From positions 1 to 64,000 of the forward strand of contig CAXXGM010000006.1 of assembly GCA_963677325.2 (NCBI GenBank): a stretch of 64,000 bases of DNA. Reading direction: 5' to 3'. Below are positions 6,976 through 15,554 of this stretch, piece by piece; the first letter of the stretch is position 1; the number at the start of each line of letters is the position of its first letter. The position numbers were made by a program, and so were the translations under genes. The notes below the pieces were generated by a model. It saw only the letters and a list, made by a program, of their open reading frames with translations. It was not told where the DNA came from and did not search any database. This DNA comes from G963677325 sp963677325. Lineage in GTDB: Bacteria > Bacteroidota > Bacteroidia > Bacteroidales > Prolixibacteraceae.

Positions 6976-7089
6976 CTCGTGCAATTTTAATTCTTTAGAC
7001 TATTTAATAAGCGAATAAGGGAAGTATTTTGTTTACCATTCTTGCTACTAAGGGAAAAAATGAACATCAAAATAAATAACATTGTTTAT

Positions 7090-7162
7090 GCCACCAAATC
7101 TCAAAATCTCCAAAGTTCACCAAAGTATTTGGTGAAAATTTGGTGTCTCGTGTCTTGGTGGC
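7090..7162. repeat. Inverted repeat GCCACCAA / TTGGTGGC
   Basis: GCCACCAA at 7090-7097 and TTGGTGGC at 7155-7162 bound text rich in CACCAAA/TTTGGTG words that pair with each other. It lies in the gap between the Nudix and NlpC/P60 genes, which holds no gene. Confidence 0.65.
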
Positions 7163-7228
7163 GTTTTGTCCTTTAATGAAATAGTAATCATTATATTAGG
7201 AGTTTTTAAGTTGCCAAAGCAGTTTTAA

Positions 7229-7378
7229 AAACCTAATCTGGTGTTGACACCTAAGTAGAATGGTCGAGAGAGAAAAATCCACCTGATTACCTCATTATTT
7301 TAAAATCAGGTAATCAGGTTGGTGAAAGAGAAAGATCAATCCCATCTACTGAGGTTTTTTTAAGGATCAGGTTATTAC
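7229..7378. mobile_element. MITE-like palindrome, inner-type copy
   Basis: AACCTAATCTGGTGTTGACACC from 7230 matches the inner arm of the composite element at 6234 in most positions. The central CTGATTACCT / AGGTAATCAG and the right arm GATCAGGTT (about 7364-7372) complete it. It lacks the outer TAACGTGAG arms. Confidence 0.6.
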
Positions 7379-7419
7379 TTTCCCAACGACCCTAAAGCCT
7401 GCAGCCTTAAGTCTAAAGT

Positions 7420-8214
7420 CTATCCGTCTTTTATAATTCGGCGCATTATTCTCAGTTTATGTGAATACCTTTTGGAATCCACATTATAAATTCCGAACTG
7501 ATCGATATTGTCAATACGAACCATTCCTGAAGAATGAATAATTTTGTTTTTCTCCCAGATCACTCCCACATGAATAATATTTCCCTCATCATTGTCAAAG
7601 AAAGCAAGGTCTCCCGGTTTACTCTCTTCCAGGAAACCAAGAGTGTCGCCCAGGAGTGATTGGTCTGAAGCATTCCTTGGGATCAGAATTCCAGCCATCT
7701 TGTATAAAATCTGTGAAAATCCTGAACAATCGATTCCGAAGGGTGATCTTCCCCCCCACAGATAGGGAGAATTGAAATAATTCAATGCCTTCTCAATAAT
7801 GACCTCCCTGATATTCCGATCGGTAGACGAGAGAATATTTCCCTGCATGACATACATGGTCTCACCAATCCGGAAAGTCTTATTTTCAGGGTCAAAATCA
7901 GGAAGAGAACTTCCTGCAACAATTAGAAAATTCTTATATCCTCCCAACGGTTGTACAATATTGAATATATCCGTTGTGACTAAAGGAAGATTTTCATTCA
8001 ATCGTGTGAAATTTTCTTCGGGTATTTCATTCACTATTTTCTGGTCAATCCATCCTTCAAAACCATCGAATCCAAGCTTTACCCGGCACCATTTGGTACT
8101 CTCCTCAACGATTGTATAATGCTCTCCGAAAAGAATCTGGGTACACATTTCGCTTTTTTCTCTTGGTTCTGCCCTCATCGGGACAATACTTAAGTTAGAT
8201 ATGCCGTATTTCAT
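7420..8214 (-). CDS. NlpC/P60 (C40) cysteine peptidase with SH3 domains
   Basis: A 264-residue protein without a signal peptide. Residues 1-125 contain bacterial SH3-like domains ('MRAEPREKSEMCTQILFGE', 'WCRVKL', 'GFEGWI'). The catalytic domain follows: 'DCSGF' with Cys163, 'IIHVGV' with His215, and a third polar residue at His227. This layout matches YkfC-like dipeptidyl peptidases that cleave gamma-D-glutamyl bonds in peptidoglycan fragments. Cytoplasmic location suggests recycling of cell-wall peptides. A -7 promoter element lies at 8241-8248. Family call is strong; exact bond specificity is inferred. Confidence 0.88.
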   Translation of the reverse strand: MKYGISNLSIVPMRAEPREKSEMCTQILFGEHYTIVEESTKWCRVKLGFDGFEGWIDQKIVNEIPEENFTRLNENLPLVTTDIFNIVQPLGGYKNFLIVAGSSLPDFDPENKTFRIGETMYVMQGNILSSTDRNIREVIIEKALNYFNSPYLWGGRSPFGIDCSGFSQILYKMAGILIPRNASDQSLLGDTLGFLEESKPGDLAFFDNDEGNIIHVGVIWEKNKIIHSSGMVRIDNIDQFGIYNVDSKRYSHKLRIMRRIIKDG

Positions 8215-8240
8215 TAAAAAAAATTACTTTTGAATCATTC

Positions 8241-8248
8241 CAAATATA
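8241..8248 (-). promoter_or_regulatory. -7 promoter element for the NlpC/P60 gene
   Basis: On the minus strand this reads TATATTTG, a perfect TAnnTTTG. It would start transcription about 20-25 nt before the ATG at 8214. No clear -33 TTG is visible. Confidence 0.45.
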
Positions 8249-8289
8249 GTATATTTTGGTATAAATTTTAATCTTTATGTAATTGTATT

Positions 8290-10365
8290 ATGAACAATGA
8301 AAAGAGGGATTGGTTTAATTCCTCCTCATGGCACTCAATATATCTGTCTCTCATTTTTTGTCTCACTTTGGTTGTTCTTTACTTTTTAATGCCCCAGGAG
8401 AGACGGTTCCGTTATGAGTTTCATAAAGGCAGGCCCTGGATGCACGAAACATTGATCGCCCCTTACACTTTTGCTATCCTGAAATCAGACAAGGAGATTA
8501 AAATTGAAAGGGACTCGGCACTCAATAAGCTGACTCCTTACCTCTCCTTCCGGGATTCAATGGCCCAAAATCAAATCACTTCCCTTTCAAATAAAATTGA
8601 TGAGATATTCAGAAAAGAGACAACCGAAATCATCTATGCCAGGGTGGTTAAAGCAAAAGTGCTTGAAGTCTTTGAAAAATTATACAACACGGGAATCCTG
8701 GAACAGTCACCCGGCAGTTATCCTTATCTGAGCAACAGGAAAAAAGAAGTCTATGCAATAAGAGGAAACGTAGCTCAAAAAATACCGGTCAGCCAGATCC
8801 ATTCACTGAAGACGGCTTATACCAAAGCTGTCTTTGAATTAAATGATTTAAAGGATTCAGACAAAGATCTGAAGCTGACCATTGAAAAGCTGAATCCTGA
8901 AGACTTCATCTCGGCCAATCTGATCTACGACGCCGTAAAAACAGAAGCAGAACGGAATAAGATTCTTGATAACGTATCCACGACCAGAGGAGTCGTTCAG
9001 GAAGGAGAACGGATTGTGGCTAAAGGCGATGTCATCTCTCCTCGCACCTATACTATTCTGGAATCGTTAAAAGAGAGTGTTGAAAGCAATCATGGCGATC
9101 TGAAAAAATATTACCTTATTGTATTGGGAAAACTGATCTTTATCACAGTTTTACTTCTCACTTTATTCCTGTTCATCTTCCAGATAAGGCGATACCTGTT
9201 GAAATCAAAACGAGACATAACGTTTACACTGGCCATGATGATCCTGATGATCTTGTTCTACAGGATCGCCATTTCGTACGATACGTTCCCTATCTATCTG
9301 GTACCCTTCACAGTGCTGGCCCTGATCATCCGGACTTTCCTCGATGCCCGTCTGGCCATTTTCGTTAACACCATCACAGCCCTCATTATAGGATTTATGG
9401 TTCCCAACGGATATGAATTTGTTCTTCTTTCCATCCCTGCCGGCAGTATCGCGGTCATCATCCAGAATAAACTGCAGCGCCGTGAACAGATCATCCTGAC
9501 GTCCATTGTCATTTTCTTCACTTATGCAATTACTTACACGGGGATCTCACTGATGCAGGAAGCAAACCTGAACATAGATCTTAACCAGTTGAAATGGTTT
9601 CTTGCAAATGCAGCACTCACATTAATCACTTACCTGTTGGTATTTGTAATGGAGAAATCCTTTGGCTTCGTGTCGGATGTGACTCTGATTGAATTGTCTA
9701 ACTCAAGTCAAAAGTTACTTCGCAGACTTTCAGAAGAAGCTCCCGGAACCAATCAGCATTCTCTGCAGGTAGCCAATCTGGCCGAAGAAGCGATTTTACG
9801 ACTGGGAGGCAATCCTTTATTGGCCCGTGCGGGAGCGATGTACCATGACATTGGCAAAATAGCACAGCCACAATATTTCTCTGAAAACCAAGCTATGGGT
9901 TTAAATCCCCATCAGAATCACACGGCTCTCGAGAGCGCTCAGATTATCCTCGAACATCTGGACCACGGGGTTGAACTGGCCCATAAACATAAATTGCCCG
10001 AACAAATCATTGATTTTATCAGAACCCACCACGGAACTACAAAAACGGCCTATTTTTTCAATCAAAGCGGAGGGCTGAACAGTGACACTGATGAAAAGAA
10101 ATTCACTTATCCCGGACCTTTGCCATCAACCCGCGAAACAGCTGTGGTCATGCTGGCCGACAGCATTGAGGCTGCCTCCAGGTCGCTGGTTGAGAAATCC
10201 AGCGATAATTTCAAGAAGATCATCGATTTGGTTTTTAACCAGAAAATAGAAGCCGGACAGTTAGATGAGGCTCCCTTGACGTTTAAAGATATCACTTTAT
10301 TGAAAGATGTCTTTCTTGAAAAACTTCAGAATATCTATCATGTGAGAGTTGCGTACCCCCAATAA
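8290..10365 (+). CDS. PgpH-type membrane HD hydrolase (c-di-AMP phosphodiesterase)
   Basis: A 691-residue protein with the 7TMR-HD layout. A first membrane segment lies at about 17-34, an outer 7TMR-HDED domain at about 50-270, a block of seven membrane segments at about 275-455, and a cytoplasmic HD domain from about 485. 'HSLQVANLAEEA' (His about 490), 'YHDIGK' (about 517) and 'HKLPEQIIDFIRTHHGT' give the metal-binding residues of the HD-GYP-like core. PgpH proteins hydrolyse cyclic di-AMP. The C1 peptidase gene follows after 11 bp, so the two may share a transcript. Confidence 0.9.
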   Translation: MNNEKRDWFNSSSWHSIYLSLIFCLTLVVLYFLMPQERRFRYEFHKGRPWMHETLIAPYTFAILKSDKEIKIERDSALNKLTPYLSFRDSMAQNQITSLSNKIDEIFRKETTEIIYARVVKAKVLEVFEKLYNTGILEQSPGSYPYLSNRKKEVYAIRGNVAQKIPVSQIHSLKTAYTKAVFELNDLKDSDKDLKLTIEKLNPEDFISANLIYDAVKTEAERNKILDNVSTTRGVVQEGERIVAKGDVISPRTYTILESLKESVESNHGDLKKYYLIVLGKLIFITVLLLTLFLFIFQIRRYLLKSKRDITFTLAMMILMILFYRIAISYDTFPIYLVPFTVLALIIRTFLDARLAIFVNTITALIIGFMVPNGYEFVLLSIPAGSIAVIIQNKLQRREQIILTSIVIFFTYAITYTGISLMQEANLNIDLNQLKWFLANAALTLITYLLVFVMEKSFGFVSDVTLIELSNSSQKLLRRLSEEAPGTNQHSLQVANLAEEAILRLGGNPLLARAGAMYHDIGKIAQPQYFSENQAMGLNPHQNHTALESAQIILEHLDHGVELAHKHKLPEQIIDFIRTHHGTTKTAYFFNQSGGLNSDTDEKKFTYPGPLPSTRETAVVMLADSIEAASRSLVEKSSDNFKKIIDLVFNQKIEAGQLDEAPLTFKDITLLKDVFLEKLQNIYHVRVAYPQ

Positions 10366-10376
10366 TAACACCCGTT

Positions 10377-11552
10377 ATGAATGTTTTACCGATCATGAAT
10401 AAATCAAAAGTTCTTTTCTTCATACTGAATCTTCTTTTGCCTCCGTGGAGTGCAGAGGCTCAGACAAACGACAGTACAGGACTTAAATTTACTGTAATTA
10501 CAGAATTGCCTCACACATCTGTTAAAAATCAATCTCATTCTCAGACTTGCTGGTCCTTTGCCGGACTTTCATTTTTAGAATCGGAAATGCTCCGTAAGGG
10601 AAAACCTGAAGTCGATTTATCGGAAATGTTCATTGTCAATCATTGTTATCTTGACAAGGGACAAAAATTCATCAGGATGAAGGGCCATACCAATTTTGGC
10701 CCCGGAGGTATTTTTTATGATCTTCTATACGTAATAAGGAATTACGGATTGGTGCCTGAACAGGTTTATCATGGTATAAATTACAATCAGGATATTCATG
10801 ACCATACAATCATGGATAGTATTCTGAGAAAGGAAGTAGAAACGGCCATAGGAAATAAATCATCCGTCATTTCCATGGCATGGCCTGATACATTGAAAAA
10901 AACACTGAATTCCTATCTCGGTGAAATGCCCGAAAATTTCACTTACCAGGATAAAAACTATACTCCAAAAACATTTGTATCCGATTATTGCAACATCAAC
11001 CCCGATGATTACGTGCAAATAACATCTTTTACTCACCATCCGTTTTATAAACCTTTTAGGCTTGAGATTCCGGACAACTGGCTCTGGAGCGATTTCTACA
11101 ATGTGCCTCTCGATGAGATGGAACAAATTATTGACAACTCGCTGAAAAGCGGATATACTGTTGCCTGGGCAGCTGACGTTTCGGAAAAAGGTTTTAATAC
11201 CACCAATAAAGGCATTGCAGTGGTTCCCGTTGAAATGCCCTTGTCCTTAACAGGAGCTGAAACCAGTGAAAGAAATATTCAGACCATTTACGAAAACGAA
11301 ATAACGCCTGAAATCAGGCAGGCCGCTTTTGATGATCAGGAAACTACGGATGATCATGGGATGCATATCATTGGATTAGCGAAAGACCAGTCCGGAAAAG
11401 AGTATTATATAGTGAAGAATTCCTGGGGTGATTACAATGGGTACAAAGGATATTTTTATGCTTCCAAATCATACATCCGTTATAAAACTACCGGCCTGAT
11501 GGTGAATAAAAGTGCAATTCCGGATACTATTCTTAGCAAACTGGGACTATAA
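10377..11552 (+). CDS. C1 family (bleomycin hydrolase-like) cysteine peptidase, exported
   Basis: A papain-fold peptidase of the C1B/bleomycin-hydrolase type. The catalytic Cys is in 'SQTCWSFAGLSFLESE' (about residue 58), His is in 'DDHGMHIIGLA' and Asn in 'VKNSWGDYNGYKGYF'. 'GPGGIFYDLL' before the mid-region is also typical. A signal peptide is present. The second ATG at 10395 (MNKSKVLFF) gives the more normal signal length, so the true start may be there. It follows the PgpH gene closely. Likely acts in the periplasm as an aminopeptidase; substrate unknown. Confidence 0.85.
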   Translation: MNVLPIMNKSKVLFFILNLLLPPWSAEAQTNDSTGLKFTVITELPHTSVKNQSHSQTCWSFAGLSFLESEMLRKGKPEVDLSEMFIVNHCYLDKGQKFIRMKGHTNFGPGGIFYDLLYVIRNYGLVPEQVYHGINYNQDIHDHTIMDSILRKEVETAIGNKSSVISMAWPDTLKKTLNSYLGEMPENFTYQDKNYTPKTFVSDYCNINPDDYVQITSFTHHPFYKPFRLEIPDNWLWSDFYNVPLDEMEQIIDNSLKSGYTVAWAADVSEKGFNTTNKGIAVVPVEMPLSLTGAETSERNIQTIYENEITPEIRQAAFDDQETTDDHGMHIIGLAKDQSGKEYYIVKNSWGDYNGYKGYFYASKSYIRYKTTGLMVNKSAIPDTILSKLGL

Positions 11553-11602
11553 TGGATAATGGATAATGAAAATTAATTATCAATCGTCAATTATTTTTTC
11601 TT
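11553..11602. repeat. Simple repeat upstream of the four-helix-bundle gene
   Basis: TGGATAATGGATAATG followed by AATTATCAATCGTCAATTATT fills the gap between the C1 peptidase stop and the next gene. It is the same repeat kind as at 6491 and 11978. Confidence 0.7.
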
Positions 11603-11618
11603 AAATTGACTTAAAAAA

Positions 11619-11990
11619 ATGAAGACGAATAATATTTTGTCTGAAAAGAGTTTTGCATTTGCAGTCCGGACAGTAAATCTTTACAAATTTCTGACGGAAT
11701 CGAAAAAAGAATACGTACTTTCAAAACAATTTCTAAGAAGCGGAACAGCGATTGGGGCCTTAAACCGGGAAGCTCAGCAAGCCGAGAGTAAAGCCGATTT
11801 TATTCATAAACTTTCCATCGCACTGAAAGAGCTGAATGAAAGCGAGTATTGGCTGTTGCTTTTAAAAGAAACCAATTTTCTTAAACCAGATGAATTCGAT
11901 TCTGTTCACAAGGACTGCACTGAATTGTTCAGGCTTATAACCAGCATCATCAAAACGTCAAAAAACAACAAAATAATGGACAATGGGTAA
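11619..11990 (+). CDS. Four-helix-bundle protein (23S rRNA IVS-type)
   Basis: A 123-residue, mostly helical protein matching the family first seen as ORFs in 23S rRNA intervening sequences. 'FAVRTVNLYKFL', 'LSKQFLRSGTAIGALNREAQ' and 'SKADFIHKLSIALKELNESEYWL' are its hallmark segments. The family is related to the Avd accessory protein fold, but its role in ordinary genomes is unknown. The gene is framed on both sides by GATAATG and CAATTGTCAATT simple repeats, and its last residues 'IMDNG' are read from that repeat, exactly as in the Nudix gene at 6514. Confidence 0.85.
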   Translation: MKTNNILSEKSFAFAVRTVNLYKFLTESKKEYVLSKQFLRSGTAIGALNREAQQAESKADFIHKLSIALKELNESEYWLLLLKETNFLKPDEFDSVHKDCTELFRLITSIIKTSKNNKIMDNG

Positions 11991-12024
11991 TAATTATCAA
12001 TTTTCAATTGTCAATTTTCAATTT
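11974..12024. repeat. Simple repeat downstream of the four-helix-bundle gene
   Basis: ATAATGGACAATGGGTAATAA runs into ATTATCAATTTTCAATTGTCAATTTTCAATT-type text. It covers the stop codon and mirrors the repeat at 11553-11602. Confidence 0.7.
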
Positions 12025-12039
12025 GTTTTAGAAAAATAC

Positions 12040-12047
12040 TACTTTTG
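12040..12047 (+). promoter_or_regulatory. -7 promoter element for rplS
   Basis: TACTTTTG matches TAnnTTTG about 90 bp before the L19 start. TTTG at 12022-12025 is somewhat close for a -33 element, so only the -7 part is claimed. Confidence 0.4.
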
Positions 12048-12135
12048 CACCATATTTCGTACGTAATCTCTGACAGCAAACAAATAGACACTGTGAATAT
12101 TGCGTTCGTCAAGCTAATAGCATAATTCATTAAAG

Positions 12136-12486
12136 ATGGATCTGATTAAAATTGCAGAAAACGCATTTTTAGGTGAACAAAAAGAATTACCTACATTTCA
12201 TGCGGGTGATACTGTAACTGTACGTTACAAGATCGTTGAAGGAACAAAAGAGAGAATTCAGAATTACAAGGGAACTGTAATTCAGATTAAAGGTACTGGT
12301 ACGACCAAAACATTTACCGTGCGCAAGATGTCCGGTAATGTTGGAGTAGAAAGAATTTTCCCTTTACTCTCCCCTTTTATTGATGGTATTGAAGTAAACC
12401 GTATGGGGCATGTTCGTCGTGCCCGTCTGTTCTATCTTCGCAAATTGACAGGGAAAAAAGCAAGAATCAAGGAAAAAAGATTCTAA
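12136..12486 (+). CDS. rplS: 50S ribosomal protein L19
   Basis: The 116-residue product is recognisable along its whole length: 'FHAGDTVTVRYKIVEGTKER', 'QNYKGTVIQIKG', 'TFTVRKMSGNVGVERIFPL' and 'RRARLFYLRKLTGKKARIKE'. L19 sits at the 30S-50S interface. It is transcribed alone here, with a promoter element upstream and a strong terminator at 12503-12537 downstream; the trmD/rimM neighbours common in other phyla are absent. Confidence 0.97.
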   Translation: MDLIKIAENAFLGEQKELPTFHAGDTVTVRYKIVEGTKERIQNYKGTVIQIKGTGTTKTFTVRKMSGNVGVERIFPLLSPFIDGIEVNRMGHVRRARLFYLRKLTGKKARIKEKRF

Positions 12487-12502
12487 CATTTCTAAAGATT
12501 TT

Positions 12503-12537
12503 AAAAAAAGGGTTTCGTTTTGGAGACCCTTTTTTTA
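12503..12537 (+). terminator. Rho-independent terminator of rplS
   Basis: AAAAAAAGGGTTTC pairs with GAGACCCTTTTTTT around a short loop, ending in a T tract. The A and T runs also make it usable from the opposite strand, where the gene at 12562 ends. Confidence 0.85.
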
Positions 12538-12561
12538 TTTCCCCATTAACCATTAAATGCT

Positions 12562-13917
12562 TTAATCCCTAACTTCCTTAATATTTTCATTGTAATATTT
12601 AGTAAAAAGAATAAAGAAACAGAAGGATATCACTATCGAAAATATCAAATCAGAAAAAATGATGACATCGTTGAATTTCACTTTTAACTCAGTAATATTC
12701 CGTAATGACATTCTTGAAACAGGTAAAAAGATGTTGTCGATGATGCCGAGTAGTATTGTTGTGAAAAATAGTGCGTAGAATTTACCAGAATTAATTTCTT
12801 TTAATTTTTGCAGCAGATCTTTGTCTTTAATGTATAAACTGGTAGTAAAAAAGATCAGCAATAGATTAAAAGAAGCAATGTACCATTCAGTCCATCCGAA
12901 ATTTTTCACCGGCTCATTTTCAAAATACTGTAAAACACTCAGGAAAATCCGGGTGGTAGAATTCAGTAAATAATAGAGGAATAAATAAATCAAAGGGCCC
13001 GAAAGTGCGATTAGGGGAAATTTAACCGCTTTGGTGTTATAGACAGGCCTATTTACCTTTTTGTTATCAGAAGGAGTTGAAATTTTATAACGTATTTTAA
13101 TCAGGGCAACCGCTTCTTCTTCGTCCCATCCTTCATTGGTTAATTCCATGAATGGCTGACTGTAACTGTTCTTAATACATTCATCAAAGCCAGAATGATT
13201 CTTTTCCGCCTTTCTGTTTTGACGCCGGCTAACGTAATTATTCCTTTTAAGTAAGATCAAAAAACAAACTGCAGCTAAAAACGAAAAACTATAACTGGAA
13301 CAGCTTATCATTTCAGGGTACTTCGCCGTATTAAAATAAATGTAGGGAATTTCTGTCCTGACCAGATAGATTAGTTTGTAGTTCGTAAATCCAAGAACAA
13401 ATACAAGAAGCATCAGAAAGAGAACATGCAATGGATTTATCCTGAAATCATCAATTTTTTTAAAAAATTCTTTATTCCATTTAAACACTGCAATTGTTGC
13501 TAAAAGAAATATAAGATGATAACCTATAAGAAAGTTAAGAGTGTACCGAAAAATTTTATGGGGATTGAGTATCAGATCGTGTAAAAAATAGAACATTGAT
13601 CCTTCGCAAACAAGCATTGAATAATGCAGGAGAAAAAAGATCATCATTCCGGTGAAAACCAGGAGAATTTTCCGGATAAGAAGGGTGTCCGAATTGAGCA
13701 TTCCGCACTCTTCTTCAAAATCAGAATTTATACCCAGACGGATGGAAGCAATTTCAAAGGCTTCTTCCTCATTCAGCCCCGAAGCTTTGAGATCATCCAT
13801 AGAATCCAGCAAAATATTTTTTAATGAGGCAGAATCCTCATTGGTCAGGGATGGCATGGATCTTATTTGCGCATACCACTGCTCCACCGGATTTATGTTA
13901 TTGATGTCCGATTCCAT
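12562..13917 (-). CDS. Membrane protein with N-terminal permease-prefix-like domain, copy 1
   Basis: A 451-residue protein of no named family. Residues about 8-70 form a soluble helical domain: 'VEQWYAQIRSMPSLTNEDS' followed by 'GLNEEEAFEIASIRLG', resembling the permease-prefix or DUF1700-like domain. About three membrane segments follow (90-185), then a second soluble copy of the same pattern ('GWDEEEAVALIKIRYKI', about 255-280), then four or more membrane segments. Its tandem paralogue is at 14184-15554. The two are about half identical by eye. Sensor or transporter-regulator roles are possible; none is claimed. Confidence 0.7.
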   Translation of the reverse strand: MESDINNINPVEQWYAQIRSMPSLTNEDSASLKNILLDSMDDLKASGLNEEEAFEIASIRLGINSDFEEECGMLNSDTLLIRKILLVFTGMMIFFLLHYSMLVCEGSMFYFLHDLILNPHKIFRYTLNFLIGYHLIFLLATIAVFKWNKEFFKKIDDFRINPLHVLFLMLLVFVLGFTNYKLIYLVRTEIPYIYFNTAKYPEMISCSSYSFSFLAAVCFLILLKRNNYVSRRQNRKAEKNHSGFDECIKNSYSQPFMELTNEGWDEEEAVALIKIRYKISTPSDNKKVNRPVYNTKAVKFPLIALSGPLIYLFLYYLLNSTTRIFLSVLQYFENEPVKNFGWTEWYIASFNLLLIFFTTSLYIKDKDLLQKLKEINSGKFYALFFTTILLGIIDNIFLPVSRMSLRNITELKVKFNDVIIFSDLIFSIVISFCFFILFTKYYNENIKEVRD

Positions 13918-13973
13918 AATTCAAAATGGACGGCTAAATTAAAGAATTTCCTGAACCGAGCCATATAAACATT

Positions 13974-14096
13974 ATGAAAATAATCGATTTCACCGGATAT
14001 ACACCAAAATGGATGCATATAGGGAAGCCGGCATATTCTCCAGGAGCAATGTCCTTAAGCAAAGGAATTTTAGTACGATGGTTTAATCATTACTAA
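13974..14096 (+). CDS. Possible 40-residue small ORF
   Basis: Between the two membrane-protein paralogues an ATG at 13974 opens 40 codons beginning 'MKIIDFTGYTPKWMHIGK'. No promoter, Shine-Dalgarno site or family was recognised. It could be a remnant of a longer gene. Weak call. Confidence 0.2.
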   Translation: MKIIDFTGYTPKWMHIGKPAYSPGAMSLSKGILVRWFNHY

Positions 14097-14161
14097 AGAT
14101 GTTCAACAACATTATAAAAAGATGGATAATGAATTAATTTTTAGCTTTATTTATAAGTTTT

Positions 14162-14219
14162 AATAATAAGAGACTGTTTAAATTTAGAAAAAATAAAATT
14201 TAAACAGTCTCTTATTATT
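14162..14219. repeat. Perfect 24-bp inverted repeat, AGACTGTTTAAATTT type
   Basis: Arms at 14162-14185 and 14196-14219 are perfect complements around a 10-nt loop. The inner word AGACTGTTTAAATTT resembles the terminal repeats of insertion sequences common in Bacteroidota. The structure covers the last 12 codons and the stop of the minus-strand gene at 14184 and may end its transcript. Confidence 0.8.
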
Positions 14220-15554
14220 TCCCCTGTAATATTTAGCAAACAAAATAAAGAAACAGAGTGATATCACCATCGGAAATATCAGATCTGAAAAGATGATCAT
14301 ATCGTTGAACTTTTCTTTCAATTCAAAAATATTCCCCAATGATCTTTTTGAAATTGCTAAAAAGAAACAATTAATTATGCAAAGAAGTATTGTGGTGAAA
14401 AACAGGGTATAAAATTTTCTGCGATTTATTTTTTTTAATTTTTGCAGCAGATCAGTGTCTTCGATGTATAGACTGGTTGTAAAGAATACCAGGATTAGAT
14501 TAAAAGAAGCGATATACCATTTGATCCATCCAAAATTTTTCATCGGATCATTTTCGATGTGTTGTAAAACCGTCAGCAATATCCCGATGGTGGAATGCAG
14601 TAAATAAAAAAGAAATAAATAGACCAAAGGACCGGACAGGGCAATCAAAGGGAATTTTACCGACTTGGCATCATTTGCAGGAATATCGACCTGTTTGTTA
14701 TCAAACGGGGGTAAAATTTTATGTCGGATTTTAATCAACCCAATGGCTTCTTCTTCATCCCATCCTTCATCTGTTAATTTCAGGAACGGCTGGCTGTAAC
14801 TTGTCTTAATAAATTCATCAAAATCAAATTGAGTCTTTACGCCCTTAATGGAATGTGGCCCGGTACTGAATAATTTAATTTTTTTCAGTAAGATCAAAAA
14901 ACAAACGGCAGCTACAAAGGAGAAACTATAATCGGAATAATTTATCATCGCGTAGAACCTGGCGTTCGTAAGATATTTGATCGATATCTCGGCTCTGATC
15001 AGATATTGCAGTTGGTAATCAATAAAAGCCAGGCCAAAGACGAAACACATCAGGAACAAAATATGCAATGGTTTTATGTTGAAATCATCAATTTTTTTAA
15101 AAAATTCCTTATTCCATTTAAATACAGCAGTTGTTGCTAAAAGAAATGAGATATAATAACAAATAATGAAATTAAGGGTGTACAGGTATAATTGCTGAGG
15201 ATCAGGTATCAGATCATGTGAGAAATAAAATATCGACCTCTCGCAAACAAGCATGGAATAATGCAGGAGAAAAAAAATAATCATTCCTGTAAAGACCAGG
15301 AGAATTTTCCTGATGAGGAGGGTGTCCGAATTGATCATTTCACATTCCTCCTCAAATTGTGAATCAATTCCAAGGCGCATGGAGGCAATCGCAAATGCCT
15401 CTTCCTCATTCAAGCCTGAAGACTTAAGTTCATCCATGGAATCCAGCAGAATACTTTTTAACGAGGCAGAATCCTCTTCTGTCAGAGATGGCATGGATCT
15501 TATTTGCCCGTACCACTGTTCTACCGGATTTAGGTCATCGGTGTTCGTTTTCAT
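14184..15554 (-). CDS. Membrane protein with N-terminal permease-prefix-like domain, copy 2
   Basis: This is the tandem paralogue of the 12562 gene with the same order of parts: a prefix domain ('VEQWYGQIRSMPSLTEEDS', 'GLNEEEAFAIASMRLG'), membrane segments, a second prefix-like motif ('GWDEEEAIGLIKIRHKI'), and further membrane segments. I start it at the ATG ending at 15554, which aligns with the paralogue; an upstream TTG would add three residues. The final residues 'KRLFKFYFF' are encoded by the palindrome at 14162-14219, so the native C-terminus (compare 'YYNENIKEVRD' in copy 1) has been replaced. Function unknown. Confidence 0.7.
   Translation of the reverse strand: MKTNTDDLNPVEQWYGQIRSMPSLTEEDSASLKSILLDSMDELKSSGLNEEEAFAIASMRLGIDSQFEEECEMINSDTLLIRKILLVFTGMIIFFLLHYSMLVCERSIFYFSHDLIPDPQQLYLYTLNFIICYYISFLLATTAVFKWNKEFFKKIDDFNIKPLHILFLMCFVFGLAFIDYQLQYLIRAEISIKYLTNARFYAMINYSDYSFSFVAAVCFLILLKKIKLFSTGPHSIKGVKTQFDFDEFIKTSYSQPFLKLTDEGWDEEEAIGLIKIRHKILPPFDNKQVDIPANDAKSVKFPLIALSGPLVYLFLFYLLHSTIGILLTVLQHIENDPMKNFGWIKWYIASFNLILVFFTTSLYIEDTDLLQKLKKINRRKFYTLFFTTILLCIINCFFLAISKRSLGNIFELKEKFNDMIIFSDLIFPMVISLCFFILFAKYYRGNNKRLFKFYFF

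Noticed and set aside
14162..14219. Complete insertion sequence
   Set aside because: Only the palindrome is present; there is no transposase or target duplication that I can see.
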